A stretch of 16,771 nt of DNA, from contig JALOCD010000098.1 of NCBI GenBank assembly GCA_023228025.1, positions 1 to 16,771 of the forward strand, read 5' to 3'. The position numbers were made by a program, and so were the translations under genes. Below the pieces are notes generated by a model. The model was not told the origin of the DNA. It saw nothing but the letters and a program-made list of their open reading frames with translations, and did no database searches. Numbering within the stretch: position 1 is the stretch's first letter; each line of letters starts with the position of its first letter. Of the stretch, positions 1 to 7,007 are shown piece after piece. The DNA comes from Prolixibacteraceae bacterium (GTDB lineage: Bacteria > Bacteroidota > Bacteroidia > Bacteroidales > Prolixibacteraceae).

Positions 1-189
1 CTTGGGATCCACATTGTATCCTGAACCAACGATAACGCCCATTTCCGTCATGCGTGCTACACGCTGGTGAACCGCAGCCCTGGATATTCCACACGCTTCT
101 GCAACATCTTTGAAAGGGATACGGGCATTCTTGGTAACAATATCCAGAATTTGGAGGTCGGTATCATCAAGTTGATTTCTAAGTGTCAT
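1..189 (-). CDS. Lrp/AsnC-family transcriptional regulator (N-terminal part, truncated by window edge)
   Basis: The minus strand from the ATG at 189 gives 63 codons open to the left edge. The protein begins MTLRNQLDDTDLQILDI and continues through an AsnC-type helix-turn-helix: the NARIPF segment, then the recognition-helix region ISRAAVHQRVARM, then GVIVGSGYNVDPK. This is the DNA-binding half of a feast/famine regulator; the ligand-binding RAM half lies outside the window. About half of the visible residues match the second Lrp protein at 7008-7508, and the HQRV.R recognition region is nearly the same, so the two are paralogues that may bind similar operators. A TATTTTTG box about 100 nt upstream could be its promoter. 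It is transcribed away from the amt gene. Family is certain; ligand and targets are not. Confidence 0.9.
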   Translation of the reverse strand, partial: MTLRNQLDDTDLQILDIVTKNARIPFKDVAEACGISRAAVHQRVARMTEMGVIVGSGYNVDPK

Positions 190-289
190 AAGTATAGTAA
201 TATAAAAATGAAAATTTTTAGTACGTTTCTGATTGTCATGAAAGCCAAGCCAGCAACTGAAGACTTTACTTCTACCTTAACAATCTAAA

Positions 290-297
290 CAAAAATA
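290..297 (-). promoter_or_regulatory. Candidate -7 box (TATTTTTG) for the left-edge Lrp gene
   Basis: Read on the minus strand the sequence is TATTTTTG, matching the Bacteroidota -7 consensus TAnnTTTG. A weak -33 match (TCTG) lies 21 nt upstream. The implied leader is close to 95 nt. The weak upstream element keeps this tentative. Confidence 0.35.
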
Positions 298-428
298 GCT
301 TAAATTTATTAATTTGTACAGATAATAGCTGGATATACAGACATATGGATTTAAAACATCCACTATTTTGGAAAAATGACATAAGTCGATGAATTCAAAT
401 AAGAAGAAAAAATTAATATTGAATATGA

Positions 429-493
429 AATACCCATTTGGTAATAATCTCATCAACCGAATCCGTCAGCAGGCGGATGGGTATTCCATCTGA
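429..493 (+). other. Foldable leader overlapping a 22-codon micro-ORF upstream of amt
   Basis: This GC-richer patch sits in an AT-rich 330-nt spacer just before amt. Arms AATACCCAT (429-437) and ATGGGTATT (477-485) are perfect complements. Inside them, TTGG (438-441) can pair with CCGA (457-460), and CCGTC (463-467) with GGCGG (472-476) around an AGCA loop, giving a three-way junction. A competing 7-bp hairpin (474-480 with 486-492, loop GTATT) uses the same 3' arm. The DNA also reads as an ORF from ATG 425 to TGA 493, with Asn-Asn and Gln-Gln pairs. No poly-T tract follows, so it is not an ordinary terminator. It could be a leader-peptide or RNA control element for amt, or coincidence. The rest of 190-519 shows only AT-rich DNA. 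Confidence 0.3.
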
Positions 494-519
494 CCATTAA
501 AAAATAAAATTATATACTG

Positions 520-1842
520 ATGAAAAAGTCCTGGCAGATCTCACTGTTCCTTATCTTGATACTCTCGTTGCTCGGAGTAATCCTTTCCGGTAAAAACCCT
601 TTTGAGCTTGATCCCAAAACCGTTCCGGGGGATGTAGCATGGATGCTAACCTCCACCGCGCTTGTACTGTTCATGACCCCTGGACTTGCTTTCTTTTATG
701 GAGGCATGATTCAACCTAAAAATATCATATCTACCATGTTACAAAGCTTTGTGGCCATGGGAATTGTGAGTATTGTCTGGGTACTGATCGGATTTAGCCT
801 GGCTTTTGGCGATAGTATTGGCCCTGAAAAATATGGTCTGGTTGGAAACCCTTTGACCTATTTTATGTTCAGAGGGGTCGGCGGAAATATCAATGCTGCA
901 TTGGCGCCTACGATTCCGTTGGCTTTGTTTGCTATTTTTCAGATGAAATTTGCCATCATCACACCGGCCCTCATAACCGGATCTTTCGCCGGAAGGGTAA
1001 GGTTTAGCGCTTACATCCTGTTTATTACACTCTTTTCAATTTTCATTTATGCACCTCTGGCTCACTGGACCTGGCACCCGAATGGATTCTTACGCAATTG
1101 GGGAGTCCTTGATTTTGCGGGTGGAACTGTTGTTCACATGTCCGCCGGATTTGCTGCCTTGGCCGGCGCGATGTTTCTTGGCCCAAGAAGGGATTACCAA
1201 CAACAGTTTCATCCAGCGAACATTCCTTTTGTCCTGCTTGGTGCCAGCATGTTATGGTTCGGTTGGTTTGGATTCAACGCCGGATCAGCGCTTGCAGCCA
1301 ACTCGATAGCTACTGTTTCCCTGATGAATACAAACATTGCTTCCGCAGCGGCCATGATCGGATTTATCCTGTTCGATGTTGCCATGGGCAGAAAACCATC
1401 TGCAATGGGAGCAGCCATTGGACTGGTGGTGGGTTTGGTTGCTATCACCCCAGCCGCCGGATTTGTCAACCTTGGTGCTGCCATATTTATTGGATTGTTT
1501 GCCTCCTTTATTTGCAACATTGCCATCTCCTATCGTTCCAAAACATCACTTGACGACACACTCGATGTTTTTCCCGCACACGGAATGGGTGGAATCATCG
1601 GTATGTTGCTTACTGCAGTTTTCGCACAAGGAGTCGGCTTATTCTATGGAGAATATAAAACCTTTCTGTTCCACTTGCTTACGTTGGTGATCGTTGGGGT
1701 TTACACTTTTGGAGGATCTTATTTGTTGTACAGGCTTACTGATATAATTATTCCAATGAGAGTCTCCCCAAAATCAGAGCGACTTGGTCTGGATATCACC
1801 CAACATGATGAATCGTATGTAAATGAATATGTCAGGGAATGA
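520..1842 (+). CDS. amt: Ammonium transporter, Amt/MEP/Rh family
   Basis: This 440-residue inner-membrane channel takes up ammonium. It has an N-terminal hydrophobic segment (residues 7-24), then the family core from GDVAWMLTSTALVLFMTPGLA. The signature DFAGGTVVHMSAGFAALAG contains the first pore histidine (His206), and FPAHGMGGIIG contains the second (His354); this twin-His pair lines the conduction path in characterised Amt proteins. The hydrophobic helices and FFYGGM and WFGWFGFNAGSA motifs are intact, and the length is usual for the family. The ATG at 520 follows an A-rich stretch with no Shine-Dalgarno, which is normal for Bacteroidota. No GlnB/GlnK gene, the usual partner, lies on either side here. 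The upstream neighbour is a divergent Lrp regulator, so control by amino-acid or nitrogen status is plausible but not shown. Confidence 0.97.
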   Translation: MKKSWQISLFLILILSLLGVILSGKNPFELDPKTVPGDVAWMLTSTALVLFMTPGLAFFYGGMIQPKNIISTMLQSFVAMGIVSIVWVLIGFSLAFGDSIGPEKYGLVGNPLTYFMFRGVGGNINAALAPTIPLALFAIFQMKFAIITPALITGSFAGRVRFSAYILFITLFSIFIYAPLAHWTWHPNGFLRNWGVLDFAGGTVVHMSAGFAALAGAMFLGPRRDYQQQFHPANIPFVLLGASMLWFGWFGFNAGSALAANSIATVSLMNTNIASAAAMIGFILFDVAMGRKPSAMGAAIGLVVGLVAITPAAGFVNLGAAIFIGLFASFICNIAISYRSKTSLDDTLDVFPAHGMGGIIGMLLTAVFAQGVGLFYGEYKTFLFHLLTLVIVGVYTFGGSYLLYRLTDIIIPMRVSPKSERLGLDITQHDESYVNEYVRE

Positions 1843-1905
1843 GTCTAAAGCAGTTACAAGCGTAAAGCTAACAATGATGTATTTAGATTATTTGATTTCC
1901 GTTAT

Positions 1906-2445
1906 TCACTTTTCATTATTCACAGTATTGTAGCTATTTCTCATCACCTTACTCCAGTCTATCTCTTTGTCACTCAAAGGAGGACGATCGGCTGCTTTGT
2001 AGCCGATACCTACAATTGAAAGTACTTCAAGATGGTCTGGAATACTGAGCAGGTTACTTATAAATTCATTGGCTGTCTGATCATCATCGTGGTAACGTCG
2101 GTGAATCTGAACCCAGCAGGAACCGAGTCCCAAAGCTTCTGCTGCTAACTGAAGAATAATGGATGCGATGGAGCAATCCTCGATCCAGACATCGCTCTTG
2201 GTTTTGTCACCGGCGACAACTACTGCCAGGGGGGCGTGTTTCAGCAGACAGGCTCCGTGCGGTTTGGCAACTGAGAGCTGTCCCAATAACTCAGGATCAT
2301 CAACAACCACAAATTCCCAGGGCTGACTATTCTTTGATGAAGGTGAATGTAATCCGGCTTTCAATAGTTGATGGATGACTTCATCCTCAATCTTCCTTTC
2401 ACTAAACTTTCGGGTACTTCTACGGTTATAAAGGATTTCAAGCAT
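1906..2445 (-). CDS. Nitroreductase-family FMN-dependent oxidoreductase
   Basis: The 179-residue protein opens with MLEILYNRRSTRKFSE, the phosphate/FMN-binding RRS.R.F motif of the family. It continues with AGLHSPSSKNSQPWEFVVV, the second conserved FMN-contact segment (SPS.KN.QPW). Near the end, LEVLSIVGIGYKAADRPP matches the usual GYP-like region of small nitroreductases. Such enzymes use a flavin and NAD(P)H to reduce nitroaromatics, quinones or flavins in the cytoplasm; the natural substrate cannot be told from sequence. It stands alone, convergent with amt (63-nt gap). Its last codons lie in a simple repeat, GTGAATAATGAAAAGTGAATAA, which supplies the stop. A TATTTTTG box just upstream suggests its own promoter and a very short leader. 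Confidence 0.93.
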   Translation of the reverse strand: MLEILYNRRSTRKFSERKIEDEVIHQLLKAGLHSPSSKNSQPWEFVVVDDPELLGQLSVAKPHGACLLKHAPLAVVVAGDKTKSDVWIEDCSIASIILQLAAEALGLGSCWVQIHRRYHDDDQTANEFISNLLSIPDHLEVLSIVGIGYKAADRPPLSDKEIDWSKVMRNSYNTVNNEK

Positions 2446-2461
2446 GGTTTGGTTTTATTTG

Positions 2462-2469
2462 CAAAAATA
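2462..2469 (-). promoter_or_regulatory. Candidate -7 box (TATTTTTG) for the nitroreductase gene
   Basis: The minus strand reads TATTTTTG, matching TAnnTTTG, 16 nt before the ATG at 2445. No clear TTTG lies 19-21 nt upstream, so it is a half-match only. If real, the leader would be about 10 nt. Confidence 0.3.
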
Positions 2470-2594
2470 GAAACCAAATTGATTCACCGCTGCCTATTTA
2501 TCATTATTTTTCAGAAACGAGAAAGAAATCGACCGAATGGCACAATTAACATCCAAAAAATAATTAAAATCCAGTTTTATGGCAAGATCAATCG

Positions 2595-2996
2595 TTAGCG
2601 ACGGATAAATCTGACCGACACCTGGTCGACCATGATAAGTAGCGACACCGCAACCAAACAAGTCAAAAATGTGGGAGATAGATTGGACAAAAATTTAGTG
2701 ACCAAATTGAACGGCTTTAAAAATTGCGTCAGGTCAAGACTGTACAACGGGTGTAAAATGGAGGGTGTTTCACCGCCGGGAAAATAGTTGCGAAGAATGG
2801 CAACGCCAATTCCAAGTATCAACATTCCAAACGTAATCCGTTTCCATCCTCGCATGCTTATTAGCGGCCGGTATACCGGTGAAGTTTTCTTCGTCTCCAG
2901 GTTTACACGATCCATGACTTTTCTGGTGAAATCCAGGGATGGTTCTTCCCTGGGAATTTCTTTCATAAAGTCTTTAAGTTTATCCTGCTTGCTCAT
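2595..2996 (-). CDS. Small two-TM protein downstream of an ECF sigma factor, putative anti-sigma partner
   Basis: The 133-residue protein starts MSKQDKLKDFMKEIPREEPSLDFTRKVM, a charged cytoplasmic-looking segment. A membrane helix follows at about 53-70 and a second at about 107-123, and it ends in basic residues (RFIRR). It sits 56 nt behind the sigma-factor gene on the same strand, so co-transcription is likely. Small membrane proteins in this position in Bacteroidota often act as anti-sigma factors, and the N-terminal P..DFT.KVM pattern resembles such proteins. The zinc anti-sigma motif (His-x3-Cys-x2-Cys) is absent. Role as anti-sigma is inferred from position only; no enzymatic motif is visible. 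Confidence 0.75.
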   Translation of the reverse strand: MSKQDKLKDFMKEIPREEPSLDFTRKVMDRVNLETKKTSPVYRPLISMRGWKRITFGMLILGIGVAILRNYFPGGETPSILHPLYSLDLTQFLKPFNLVTKFLSNLSPTFLTCLVAVSLLIMVDQVSVRFIRR

Positions 2997-3052
2997 ATTG
3001 AAAATTATTTACGTTCAAATCAATTTCTGTGATCTTCCAAACCCTTATTTGC

Positions 3053-3628
3053 TTACCAAAGCAATGCATCTTCACATTTCAGTAAGTTGTAAAGCTGACC
3101 ATAAAGCTTCTTCCTGCTCCTGAAGAGCTTGATCTTTACATTGGATGCCGACAATCCCACAATAGAAGCAATCTCCTCAACCGATAGATCCTCGAAATAG
3201 TAAAGATTCAAGATCACCTTTTCATCCGGGTCCAACCGTTCCATGGCCTTGTGAAGCTGTACTGATCGCTCTTCTGAACTCAGCTGACCGACTGCATTTT
3301 CAGTATCCAACATCTCACTGTCCGATAGTTTATACTCCTCCAGGCTCACCTCGTTTGTCTTTTTTCCCCTGACTTTTGATATGGCCGTAGTATATACAAT
3401 CCGGAAAAACCAGGTTTTAAACGCGGCGCTTCCCTTAAAATTTTCCAGCGACCTGTACGCCTTGATAAAAGCATCCTGCGCACATTCCTCGGCATCTTCC
3501 CTTCTACCAATAATTTTCATGGAGAGGGAAAAAGCCAAATGCTTGTATCTTTCTACAAGAGGAGCAAAGGAACCGGAATCACCTTCCAGAACTTTTGCAA
3601 TGTAATATGTATCACTTTTCTGATCCAT
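3053..3628 (-). CDS. ECF (RpoE-type, sigma-70 family) RNA polymerase sigma factor
   Basis: The protein has region 2 at about residues 24-88 (YKHLAFSLSMKIIGRREDAEE, then DAFIKAYRSLENFKG and FKTWFFRIVYTTAISKVR). Region 4 is at about 126-178 (AMERLDPDEKVILNLYY.EDLSVEEIA, then LSASNVKIKLFRSRKKL). This is the two-domain layout of ECF sigma factors, which direct RNA polymerase to stress or envelope-response promoters. I prefer the ATG at 3628; a GTG at 3643 would add five residues, but nothing upstream of it looks like a ribosome site. It shares an operon with the small two-TM protein and a promoter region with the divergent DUF6249 gene, a common trio in this phylum. The TGTAAC inverted repeat upstream may mediate autoregulation. 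Confidence 0.95.
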   Translation of the reverse strand: MDQKSDTYYIAKVLEGDSGSFAPLVERYKHLAFSLSMKIIGRREDAEECAQDAFIKAYRSLENFKGSAAFKTWFFRIVYTTAISKVRGKKTNEVSLEEYKLSDSEMLDTENAVGQLSSEERSVQLHKAMERLDPDEKVILNLYYFEDLSVEEIASIVGLSASNVKIKLFRSRKKLYGQLYNLLKCEDALLW

Positions 3629-3657
3629 CACCTCATTAGACACAAGATACGGTTAAT

Positions 3658-3709
3658 CGGTTACAAAATAAAACCTATTCCGAAATATTTTTTTTATACC
3701 CTGTAACCG
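3658..3709. promoter_or_regulatory. 8-bp inverted repeat CGGTTACA...TGTAACCG in the divergent sigma/DUF6249 promoter region
   Basis: CGGTTACA (3658-3665) and TGTAACCG (3702-3709) are perfect complements separated by 36 nt. Each arm places TGTAAC, an AAC-core ECF -35 element, facing outward. This is a likely shared control region for the two divergent genes. Confidence 0.45.
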
Positions 3710-3727
3710 GATTCCAAAGCATGCGTC
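3702..3727 (+). promoter_or_regulatory. ECF-type promoter candidate (TGTAAC-N16-CGTC) for the DUF6249 gene
   Basis: TGTAAC (3702-3707), 16 nt and CGTC (3724-3727) match the general form of ECF promoters (an AAC-containing -35 and a CGTC/CGTA -10 with 16-17 nt between). The start would lie near 3734, about 30 nt before the ATG at 3764. Inference by motif only. Confidence 0.4.
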
Positions 3728-3763
3728 AAATGGGCAAATGTCAAACCATTAAAATTTTACATC

Positions 3764-4108
3764 ATGCTTACTGCAATTTTAGTTCCACTGGCCTCATTTG
3801 CCATGGTATTCGGAATCATTTATGTTATTGTCACTGCCAAAAATCGGGAAAGGATGCTGCTGATTGAAAAAGGGGCAGATCCAAATCTTTTCGAGTCAGT
3901 TAAAACACCATCCAGCGGAGGCTTACTCAAATGGGGATTATTCCTGGTTGGAATAGGGATGGGTATCTTCTGCGGATCACTTCTTGCCGGTACGGGAATG
4001 GATGAAACAGCCGCCTATTTTTCAATGATATGCCTTTTCGGTGGTGGAGGCCTCCTGATTGCCTACAGGATTGATCAAAAGCAAGCCAACCAAAAAGAGA
4101 AGCAATAA
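3764..4108 (+). CDS. DUF6249-like small membrane protein
   Basis: The 114-residue protein has an N-terminal helix (about 3-24), then the segment KNRERMLLIEKGADPNLFE. Two more helices follow (LLKWGLFLVGIGMGIFCGSLL and AAYFSMICLFGGGGLLIAY), and the tail is charged and Gln/Lys-rich. The RERM.LIEKGADP motif followed by an LKWGL.L.GIG helix is the pattern I associate with DUF6249 proteins, which often lie next to ECF sigma genes in Bacteroidota. Function is unknown. It is divergent from the sigma factor, and an ECF-like promoter precedes it, so it may belong to that sigma factor's regulon. It is convergent with the M64 gene and ends in a shared hairpin. Confidence 0.85.
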   Translation: MLTAILVPLASFAMVFGIIYVIVTAKNRERMLLIEKGADPNLFESVKTPSSGGLLKWGLFLVGIGMGIFCGSLLAGTGMDETAAYFSMICLFGGGGLLIAYRIDQKQANQKEKQ

Positions 4109-4142
4109 TTGAAGCAAAGTTGGCATCAGCGGTTCAATTATT
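4104..4142. terminator. Symmetric hairpin overlapping both stop codons of a convergent gene pair
   Basis: AATAATTGAA (4104-4113) and TTCAATTATT (4133-4142) are a perfect 10-bp inverted repeat with a 19-nt loop. It covers the TAA of the DUF6249 gene (4106-4108) and the TAA of the M64 gene (4138-4140). Being symmetric it would form in both transcripts, but it is AT-rich and has no long U tract, so it would be a weak terminator or 3'-end stabiliser. Confidence 0.35.
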
Positions 4143-5415
4143 CGGTACATCTTTGGATGACTTTGGAAATTGCCTTCTGACAAACCGGACAGAAACTGTT
4201 CGGTTTGTTTGATTTCATACGGCAATCATCCATCGGACTGTAAACGCCCTTGGCAACATATCCGCCACCTTCAAATACCCCGGTTTTCCCTGAGTACTGT
4301 TTGGTTCGTGGCGTTGGAACCGGAGTCGCCGGGTCAATCAATGCACCCCATTTAGACTTGAAATCGACCATTGTAGTCAGGTTGGGCTCCCATGGTTCCA
4401 CCTTCAGGTTATAAAAGTCTTCGTAAGCAACCTCGGAAGAATAATATTCGTCGCCCAATCCGGCAAATTCATGTCCAAATTCATGGATGAAAACATTGGC
4501 AGCCAAAGCATGATCCGATGTACATACCGAAACATAGTTACAGAATCCCCCACCTCCGTATTCTTTGGAATTGACCAGCACAATCACATAATCGTAAGGA
4601 ACGGCGGCTGCCTGGTCAGAAACAGACTTTAAATCAGTCGTGGTCAGGTAGCGGGCCACATCAAATGTATAGAAAGAACTGTTAAATAGCGTATTCACAT
4701 AAATATTCCTGCCCGGAATATCTGTTCCGGATTCTGCGGATGGTGTCTCAATGGCATAAATATTGAACTTATCTAGTTGTGATGCAAAAGGCTCGACCTT
4801 GAACAACGAATCAACCAATCGGCGGGCATCATTCACAAACTTGCCCAACTCCTCTTTTTGATAGCCTTCTGCAAGTATCGCTATATCGACTTTTCGATTG
4901 GATTCCCCTGCATTCTTAAGCATTACCCAACTGCTTTTACAAGGTACTTCATGGATAATAAAATAATTGGCCGGATCGATTGTTGTTGTATAGAGTGTTT
5001 GAAATTTTCCTTCCCTGTCACGACACTCCAATTCAAGTATAACCCTATTTTTGGGGAAAGGGAATCGAAGCACCTGATAGAATGCCCTTTCCATCTTTTT
5101 GGCCTCTGCCGTTGTTTGCCATTCCTGAAATAGCGGAGAAAATCCCTGACGATAAATGATGGTATGGGTCGTGACCTCCTTGACATTGAAACGATAATTG
5201 CCCAAAGTTTGTTCCTCTATTACAATTTTGGTTGTCCCTCCCCAAAAAGGTTCCCTCTTCTGCTGAACTTCAGTTACCCTGGCAGAATTACTCGAACCTG
5301 AAAGCAAATAATCAAACCGAAGTACCCCACTGGTAAAAAAATCATTGAAATTCCCTTGTGCCATCAAGGAAACAGGAAGAAGAACAAGGAGGAAAATTAA
5401 AATTCGATTTATCAT
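4138..5415 (-). CDS. Secreted M64-family zinc metallopeptidase
   Basis: The 425-residue protein has a signal peptide (residues 1-19, MINRILIFLLVLLPVSLMA), an N-terminal domain to about 165, and a catalytic domain from VDIAILAEGYQKEE onward. The zinc site HEFGHEFAGLGDEYY holds His311, Glu312 and His315 followed by the family's G.GDEY. The C-terminus carries the conserved MKS..N.FCPVC segment. This is the layout of IgA-peptidase-like M64 proteins, common in Bacteroidota; most members have no known substrate, and an IgA-cleaving role should not be assumed. The protein should act in the periplasm or outside the cell. It is monocistronic, convergent with the DUF6249 gene and divergent from the MscS channel. 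No clear promoter box was found. Confidence 0.93.
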   Translation of the reverse strand: MINRILIFLLVLLPVSLMAQGNFNDFFTSGVLRFDYLLSGSSNSARVTEVQQKREPFWGGTTKIVIEEQTLGNYRFNVKEVTTHTIIYRQGFSPLFQEWQTTAEAKKMERAFYQVLRFPFPKNRVILELECRDREGKFQTLYTTTIDPANYFIIHEVPCKSSWVMLKNAGESNRKVDIAILAEGYQKEELGKFVNDARRLVDSLFKVEPFASQLDKFNIYAIETPSAESGTDIPGRNIYVNTLFNSSFYTFDVARYLTTTDLKSVSDQAAAVPYDYVIVLVNSKEYGGGGFCNYVSVCTSDHALAANVFIHEFGHEFAGLGDEYYSSEVAYEDFYNLKVEPWEPNLTTMVDFKSKWGALIDPATPVPTPRTKQYSGKTGVFEGGGYVAKGVYSPMDDCRMKSNKPNSFCPVCQKAISKVIQRCTE

Positions 5416-5519
5416 TGTAGATGATTTTATTCAATTGATTCAAAAGGAGATCCATAGACGCCTTGTTTTTTACATTCGATATTATTTCTGAATGGCTGAT
5501 AAAATCCGGCTTCTTTCAC

Positions 5520-5527
5520 TAATTTTG
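5520..5527 (+). promoter_or_regulatory. Candidate -7 box (TAATTTTG) for the MscS-type channel gene
   Basis: TAATTTTG matches TAnnTTTG, 50 nt before the ATG at 5578. The -33 position has only a partial match, so confidence is limited. Confidence 0.35.
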
Positions 5528-5577
5528 CAGACGATTCAAAATTATATATTTCTGAACATCATTTAATGATATAGATC

Positions 5578-6819
5578 ATGCAAGTTTTTTATGATTATTT
5601 GAGAGAATTTTTCCTAAATGCCCAGCTACATCCAAAAATAGCCATTTACCTCGCCGCCCTTGGAACCTTTCTTATCCTTTCACTTATTTCGCTGATACTC
5701 TTCTTTCCTTTCAGGAAACTGCTTATCACAATCGTTGAAAGATTTACCAAACATACAGATACACTGTGGGACGACGTTCTTTTTGATCACAAGGTTTTTC
5801 ATGCGGTTGCCCACCTGATCCCGGCTATCTTCATTTATGCATCTGCAGGGTTTGGTTCGGAAGATTTGGTTTCACTGCCATTTATCATCATGGGCATCGC
5901 AAAAATTTACATCACTTTTGCCGTAGTTTTAAGTCTGTCTCGCTTTCTGGATGCCTCACAGGACATATACAATACCTATCCTTTTGCGGTCGAACGCCCT
6001 ATCAAAGGCTATCTTCAATTGGTGAAGATACTCATCTATTCGGTGGCTGCCATCATTATTGTTTCCATTCTGGTTAACCAGGATCCGGGAAGGCTTTTCA
6101 CCGGACTAGGCGCCATGGCAGCGGTACTGATGTTCGTATTTAAGGATCCGATTTTAGGATTTGTTGCCAGTATTCAACTGGCTGCCAACAAGATGGTTAA
6201 ACCTGGAGATTGGATCACAGTACCAAAATTCAACGTGGATGGAACCGTCGTTGATATTTCCCTTACTACAGTTAAAGTTCAGAATTGGGATAAAACCATC
6301 ACATCAATTCCAACCTATTCGCTGGTATCTGAATCTGTTACCAATTGGATCGGAATGCAGGAATCGGGTGGAAGACGCATTCAGCGGTCTGTCTATATTG
6401 ACATGGCCAGAATCAAATTTTGCGACCAGAAATTTGTGGACAGGATCGCAAATCTTCCGGTGATCAAGAGTTACATGAAACAGAAAAGGGAATTAGACCC
6501 TACCTTCCCCGACTGGAAGGAGCAGATGGGGGAACAGCCTACCAACCTGGCCCTATTCCGCGCATACGTTGAAGCCTTCCTCTGGACAAATCCGCATACC
6601 CACAACCACATGACGCTGATTGTGAGATTTTTACAATCTACCGAACGGGGTCTGCCACTCGAATACATCGTTTTCAGCAAGGAGCAACAATCTGATCTAT
6701 TTGAATCAATCTCTGCAGAAATCGTCGACCATATCTTGGCTGTCATCTCAGAATTTGAGCTTAAGGTATTCCAAAATCCGTCAGGCAGTGATTTTAGGTA
6801 TATCGTTCGAAACCAATAA
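5578..6819 (+). CDS. Mechanosensitive channel, MscS family, YbdG/MscM-like
   Basis: The 413-residue inner-membrane protein has predicted helices at about 20-43, 72-91, 100-122 and 146-166, then the pore helix at about 172-200 (GLGAMAAVLMFVFKDPILGF). The beta domain follows (MVKPGDWITVPKFNVDGTVVDISLTTVKV.NWD.T), including the conserved IPTYSLVSESVTNW. The later GGRRI.RSVYIDM, the KQKREL linker and the total length close to E. coli YbdG (about 415 aa) point to the YbdG branch rather than the small MscS proteins. It opens under membrane tension to release solutes during hypo-osmotic shock. It is preceded by a TAATTTTG box and is divergent from the M64 gene. Subfamily assignment is confident; the exact gating role is not known. 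Confidence 0.95.
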   Translation: MQVFYDYLREFFLNAQLHPKIAIYLAALGTFLILSLISLILFFPFRKLLITIVERFTKHTDTLWDDVLFDHKVFHAVAHLIPAIFIYASAGFGSEDLVSLPFIIMGIAKIYITFAVVLSLSRFLDASQDIYNTYPFAVERPIKGYLQLVKILIYSVAAIIIVSILVNQDPGRLFTGLGAMAAVLMFVFKDPILGFVASIQLAANKMVKPGDWITVPKFNVDGTVVDISLTTVKVQNWDKTITSIPTYSLVSESVTNWIGMQESGGRRIQRSVYIDMARIKFCDQKFVDRIANLPVIKSYMKQKRELDPTFPDWKEQMGEQPTNLALFRAYVEAFLWTNPHTHNHMTLIVRFLQSTERGLPLEYIVFSKEQQSDLFESISAEIVDHILAVISEFELKVFQNPSGSDFRYIVRNQ

Positions 6820-6938
6820 GGAAAAGGTTCAAAAGAGATAAATTCGTAATTTGAATATGTTTTTTAAGCTGGTAATAAAATACCTCAAAAACGGAACGGA
6901 TTTGACTGAGTAGGTGATCACAAAAATTCGACAAAAGA

Positions 6939-6969
6939 TTTGTTGCAAGGTGAAAAAATTATAATTTTG
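6939..6969 (+). promoter_or_regulatory. Bacteroidota sigma-A promoter (TTTG-N19-TAATTTTG) for the second Lrp gene
   Basis: TTTG (6939-6942), exactly 19 nt, then TAATTTTG (6962-6969) is a full match to the TTTG/TAnnTTTG consensus. Transcription would begin near 6976, about 32 nt before the GTG start. It is the best promoter in the window. Confidence 0.75.
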
Positions 6970-7007
6970 CAAAAAATTCCTCAATTTAATAACAAATTGA
7001 AAGCAAC

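Noticed and set aside
67..288. 73-residue plus-strand ORF at the left end
   Set aside because: It is antisense to the Lrp HTH-coding region, whose protein is clearly recognisable; the ORF has no family resemblance.
425..493. Remnant of a GlnB/GlnK C-terminus before amt
   Set aside because: The end of the 22-codon ORF (RIRQQADGYSI) only loosely recalls the P-II C-terminus, and nothing upstream encodes the rest of P-II.
429..493. Known riboswitch or self-cleaving ribozyme class
   Set aside because: The three-way junction lacks the hammerhead CUGANGA and GAAA core and any core I know from TPP, cobalamin or fluoride riboswitches.
1209..1526. 105-residue minus-strand ORF inside amt
   Set aside because: It is a shadow of the amt reading frame, which has intact membrane helices and signature motifs.
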